A stretch of 64,000 nucleotides of DNA, from the NCBI GenBank assembly GCA_003344405.1, contig NOWV01000014.1, positions 434,001 through 498,000 of the forward strand, written 5' to 3'. Positions within the stretch are counted from its first letter, which is position 1; every line of letters starts with the position of its first letter. The DNA comes from Trichoplax sp. H2. Its lineage: Eukaryota > Placozoa > Uniplacotomia > Trichoplacea. Below are positions 59,914 to 64,000 of this stretch, piece by piece. The position numbers and the translations under genes are program-made. The notes under the pieces are model-generated. The model did not search any database, was not told the DNA's origin, and was given only the letters and a program-made list of their open reading frames with translations.

Positions 59914-62900
59914 ATGAGTAATAACTATGATGACAACGATGTTACTTTTCGAATATGTGCTGTTTTACCGGCAAGTGGAACGGGATCAAGAATGGCCATG
60001 CAGATTCCTAAGCAGGTGCGATTGTGCAAGGCAATACAGTATTTAATGCAATCACTCATTCAATAGCATGGACTTTCTGATTGAATCAATCATCGGTTAT
60101 CCGATTATATAGGATTGTTTTTACATATTGAGTGGCTCTGTTAACTGTGGCAGATATTTGGTGCCAATAAAACAGGGCGATCTAGTTATGGGTAGTAATA
60201 TGGTGTGATTTAGGATAGAAATGAAGACGATTTGGATACTGGATAGATTGTACCAGAGCTGCAATATAGATTGATGAGACGCGCTTGAACAGTGTAAATA
60301 AATACAATGATTACACGCCGTTGACATTATTTCCAAAGTGTTAACCTCACCAATAGTGTTATCCAATGCAAAGCTACTATAGTACATGTCGTATTATTTT
60401 TGGGTTTGTTCCTTTCTTGTATTGGTCAATGATGTAGTCTAGCATTGACAACACGACACATCAGGAGTGGATATCGTAATGAAGTAAGGTCCGATTGAAT
60501 GACCAAATCAAATAGGCCGGTTTGGATGTTAATTTACACCTTTGTTTCCTGACATGATAACACCTGGTTTAATATCTAAAACCAATGGTACAAATAGGAA
60601 ACAAGATACTAAAGATGCCAATCTTTTCAACAATTCATGAATAAAATTAAAAATCAACTGGAGAAATTAATTTTGCCAACAATCAGGGTTAGCAAAGATG
60701 CCAATCTTGTCAACAATTCATGAATAAAAATAAAAATCAACTGGAGAAATTAATTTTGCCAACAATCAGGGTTAGCAAAGATGCCAATCTTTTCTACAAT
60801 TCATGAATAAAAATAAAAATCAACTGGAGAAATTAATTTTGCTAACAATCAGGGTTAGCTACAATCGTATCGTGCGATCTACTTCAAATAGGCTGTAGGA
60901 GAGACCGTATCGCCACTTCGAAGGATTGCTTTGAATGTTCTTTAGTATTACAAGGCAGCAATCAAGCCTGAAAATTATTCATTAAGAAAAAGAGTCAATC
61001 TTTCCAAAGGTTGATTAGTGAGAAGAAATGCCTTGGAGTAATTGATTTGGCTAACAATCAGGGTGAACTAGGATATTTATCGGCTGACATACTTCAATAG
61101 GGCATCGGTTTTGTCTCGTAGTTGCGCGTCCATCGTTGATAGCACCTACAGACTAGACTACAGTATCTTGACGATATTGAAAGGATTGATTTGAATGTTC
61201 TTTGCCCTCATAAAGCAGCAATCAAGCCAGATGATAATTGTTCGTTGTCGTAACGTCTCCATAAGATGATATCACCAATAATTACCATCATCAATCATGA
61301 CTAATTTTATATATACGAGTATACAACATATAGTACTGTAGTTGCTTAATCAATACCGGTAGGACGTCCCATTTACTATCCGACAAAAACGGGCATTCCA
61401 GTCCGTCTTAACAACGTTAGACTGCATTAGCTTTATCGTGTTTTAAAATATTTAGCAACTTACAGTGTAGACGTTATTTTACTACTAATGATATGTTGAA
61501 TACCAACAATGAAACTGATTGAAATTTTTGAATGCATATTTTATATTTTATCACTTTTATTTTATCCAATTTTAAAGGCGATAAATTACTATCTTTTCGA
61601 TACATTTTATTAAAAACATGACTGCTTTTTATATCTAATTTACAGTATTATGAAATCGCTGGCAAACCCTTGTTAATGTATACCGTGGAAGCATTCGACA
61701 AGTAAGTTATAATAACAGGATGGGAATTCCAGATCTTGAGATTTATTACAGTACACAAAGTACAGTAGAATAGCTGTTGTTATCCGTAACATTTATTGTT
61801 GTGTGATAGACTACCGGTATCTCTCTGATATAAATTGATATCGGTATCTTTGACAGGATATCTTGGATAGAGAAAGTGGTAATCGTTGTACCAGAAGATT
61901 ATGTAGAATACACGAAGCAGGTTGGTTATACTTCTATCTGTCGCCTTCGATCATGAAATTTGTAGGACTACTATTAGATAAGGATTGCACACGGATGAGA
62001 ACCTTATAGTTATTCATTAGGTTTCAATTGTAATAAAAATTTGGCCATGATTCTGAATATTTATAGCTAATTAAAACTCATAATATACGACGTGCTGTGG
62101 TAGCGACTGGCAGTCAGACTCGGCATAGATCTATTTATAATGGTTTAACGGCGTTAAAAATGAATGGATCAGATCCTCCTGATGTCGTAAGTAGAATATT
62201 GTTACAATAATTATTATTATGAATCAATTTTATTGTAAAAAAGACGTCAATTTTACTTCTATTACACGAGTACAGCAACATTCATGCACTTTACTATCAA
62301 GCCATCGTATCGGCTGTAATTGGCTAGCATTTGCATTTGTACTGTATATACTTCGCTTCAGAGACTACCGTGCAATAGTTAAAATGTTTTTTGGAGATGC
62401 GTGCGATTACAGATTATGGATTAAGAAGCTCATCAATTTATATATTATACACTGTACAACAATAAAGTATTTTATACAATCAGTCAAGAAAAGTAGAGGA
62501 AACATGGAAATTTTCTCAAATTGGAGTACAGTGTTATAATGCAGTATCGACGCAAAGTAATACATTTATAATTTATACCGCAGGTAATCATTCACGATGC
62601 TGTCCGTCCACTAGTTAACGAAGATATACTAAGAAGTGTCGCTATGGCAGCAATGATTTATGGAGTTAGTGACGAGCTATTCTAATATTCTTTTTGTAGT
62701 ATTGACCGTGTGGGTATTGAGTTTGTTAGATTTAAAAATCGTTCCTTTCTTACGCCACGTATTAGGCTGCTGGCTGCACTCGGCCATTGGTGTCAACGGT
62801 GATAAAGGCTAGTGAAGATAATATTTTAGATCATTCGTTGCAAAGGTACAAATTATAATTACATTTTTAAAAACAAATGAATTCAACTGTTCAATAGCAA

Positions 62901-64000
62901 GAGTCCATATTAAGAATGTACAGAGTGATTAATGTGTTAAAATAAATGTGGTAATACATATTGTGAACTGCCTTATTGTAGATCACAGTATCGTGCTAGT
63001 GAGACGCCTCAAGCTTTCCAATATGATGTTATTAAAGAAGCGTATGATAAGGTATTAGTGGCAAAAAATTGTTCAGATTTGACTACTTGATATTTCAACT
63101 TTCTCTACCAGATCACTAAAGTATATTTACTTATGGATGAAATATAAAATAGTGTACAGATTACGATTTCGATTACGGTACTGAATGTTTGCATTTGGCG
63201 AATAAATACACGGATTCGACGGTTAAGCTAGTTGATGGTCCTCCATCGCTATGGAAGGTAATTTGACCAATATTTTAATAACGTTGCAACTAAAAATGGA
63301 TTCTGAAAAATCAACAGATCTCTAATAGTTGATAAAATTGCCAACAGATTACTTATAAGAAAGACTTGTATGCATTTGAAGGAATAATTAAAGGTTTGTA
63401 GATTAACACTACTAGTGAATTTGGTAATAGCATCATTCAGTTTTATAATTAATAATTCCCAATTGTATTATGATGATTTAAGAATACCTTTATGAAATTG
63501 GTGTAATAATTGGCGAAAAAAGTGCGGTTTCATCGATTTGTGCATCTGCAAGCTGTTTAATAAATAAAGGCTTAAAGGTCAGCGATAGTTGAATTTATTT
63601 CTTTAATTTCGCACTTTAAAAATGTACATGGTTTCTTCCGTTTGGGTGGTAGGTTGCAATTATTGCTAACGGCTGTCATGATGACATACATGCATCTCTT
63701 TCGGAAGTTAGCGACAGATACTTGTATCAAGATATGGAATTGATGACGGTATTTTAATGAGAATTAATATATTAATTTAGTGTCGATTAAAATAATTGTC
63801 TAAACTGTATTACTTACAACTTTTTTCGAATGGGTATTATAAGGAAGAAAATATTCGTCAAGCATTTCAAAGTATCGAAGATTATTTTCAAAATAGAATT
63901 GATATCACTATAAATTGTATTGTAAGAGAATACAAGGAGGTCAGCGAGCATACTTGATATTATTAGCTTTTTGATTTAGGCTGAGTTTATGGTGTGTTAG
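59914..64000 (+). CDS. CRPPA: CRPPA/ISPD, CDP-ribitol synthase (CTP cytidylyltransferase), at least 12 exons
   Basis: Exons: 59914-60015, 61646-61701, 61857-61920, 62067-62186, 62584-62664, 62766-62845, 62982-63051, 63153-63257, 63348-63393, 63483-63577, 63653-63748 and 63844-63939, all in phase with GT-AG (337 residues). A possible last exon, 63980-64000, ends in TAG at the window edge; the human protein is about 110 residues longer, so the gene may go on. The nucleotide-binding loop [10 protein letters not shown] is at 19-28, then [25 protein letters not shown] (about 116-125), [19 protein letters not shown] and Y-G-T-E-C. Residues from about 240 belong to the animal-specific C-terminal domain. 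Reaction: CTP plus ribitol 5-phosphate to CDP-ribitol, the donor for ribitol-phosphate on alpha-dystroglycan; cytosolic. Bacterial IspD homologues make CDP-methylerythritol; the C-terminal domain separates the two. Confidence 0.9.
60611..60860. repeat. three tandem 83-bp units in CRPPA intron 1
   Basis: Units start at AAAGATGCCAATCTT near 60611, 60694 and 60777 (steps of 83), each with AACAATTCATGAATAAA, AAAATCAACTGGAGAAATTA and GCCAACAATCAGGGTTAGC. They are nearly identical, so recent. Confidence 0.92.
60900..61260. repeat. diverged 260-bp duplication in CRPPA intron 1
   Basis: GGATTGCTTTGAATGTTCTT with CAGCAATCAAGCCTGAAAAT after it (about 60,920-60,980) recurs as GGATTGATTTGAATGTTCTT with CAGCAATCAAGCCAGATGAT (about 61,177-61,240). 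Confidence 0.7.

Noticed and set aside
62219-62539. 106-codon plus-strand frame in CRPPA intron 4
   Set aside because: Lies between in-phase exons 4 and 5 of CRPPA and contains no cytidylyltransferase motif; intronic chance frame.

Overview
The window is nuclear DNA of a eukaryote, almost certainly an invertebrate animal. It is AT-rich, genes are split by many short GT-AG introns of roughly 30 to 1600 bp (most 80-500 bp), and the recognisable genes form an animal-type set: SLC45 transporters, TSPAN13/31-like tetraspanins, DAZAP2, prefoldin 5, SDHAF3, a C1orf131 homologue and CRPPA/ISPD. Compactness, base composition and gene set would fit a placozoan (Trichoplax/Hoilungia type). That assignment is inference. 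Three runs of exactly 20 N mark scaffold gaps, and the sequence around two of them looks like two haplotypes of a heterozygous diploid placed one after the other.

Layout. 1-15,320: a cluster of four SLC45-type sugar/proton transporter genes. They are a 3' fragment (+), an intact 551-aa gene (+), a near-identical tandem copy broken by a frameshift and a lost splice donor (+), and a more diverged intact 588-aa gene on the minus strand. A solo LTR with a 5-bp target duplication, and the matching empty site, lie in this part. 15,321-25,598: about 10 kb without a supported gene, mostly degenerate tandem arrays with periods of about 72, 97/195, 42, 310 and 87 bp. 25,599-26,150: a single-exon MORN-repeat protein. 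28,459-34,107: two single-exon tetraspanins of the TSPAN13/31 type on the minus strand, separated by another array. 37,598-38,641: a single-exon type II Hsp40 (DNAJB1/4/5 type, minus) with heat-shock-element-like sites upstream. 39,060-39,715: a 103-bp tandem array. 40,934-42,002: a two-exon C1orf131 homologue. 42,003-46,093: nothing recognised.

46,094-49,525 (minus): a nine-exon gene for a secreted 660-aa protein joining a protease-associated domain to a PNGase F-type N-glycanase, with both main catalytic acids present. This is the most interesting gene of the window. It is divergent from SDHAF3 (50,653-51,230, +). DAZAP2 (52,427-55,097, +, four exons) has a CRE and an E-box about 250 bp upstream. 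PFDN5 (56,456-58,573, minus, six exons) is divergent from CRPPA/ISPD (59,914 to the window end, +, at least twelve exons), and three 310-bp tandem repeats lie between them. I joined all multi-exon models by hand; the splice phases agree at every junction of the functional models.

From 38.9 kb onward, short runs built on GTAC plus a fifth base (mostly GTACA/TGTAC, once CGTAC) recur in gene 5' flanks and introns. I did not see such runs in the first 38 kb. I see no prokaryotic features, tRNA, rRNA or CRISPR array, and no wholly new multi-gene system. The novelty lies in the PNGase F/PA gene, the SLC45 cluster with its haplotype and LTR structure, and the repeat architecture.
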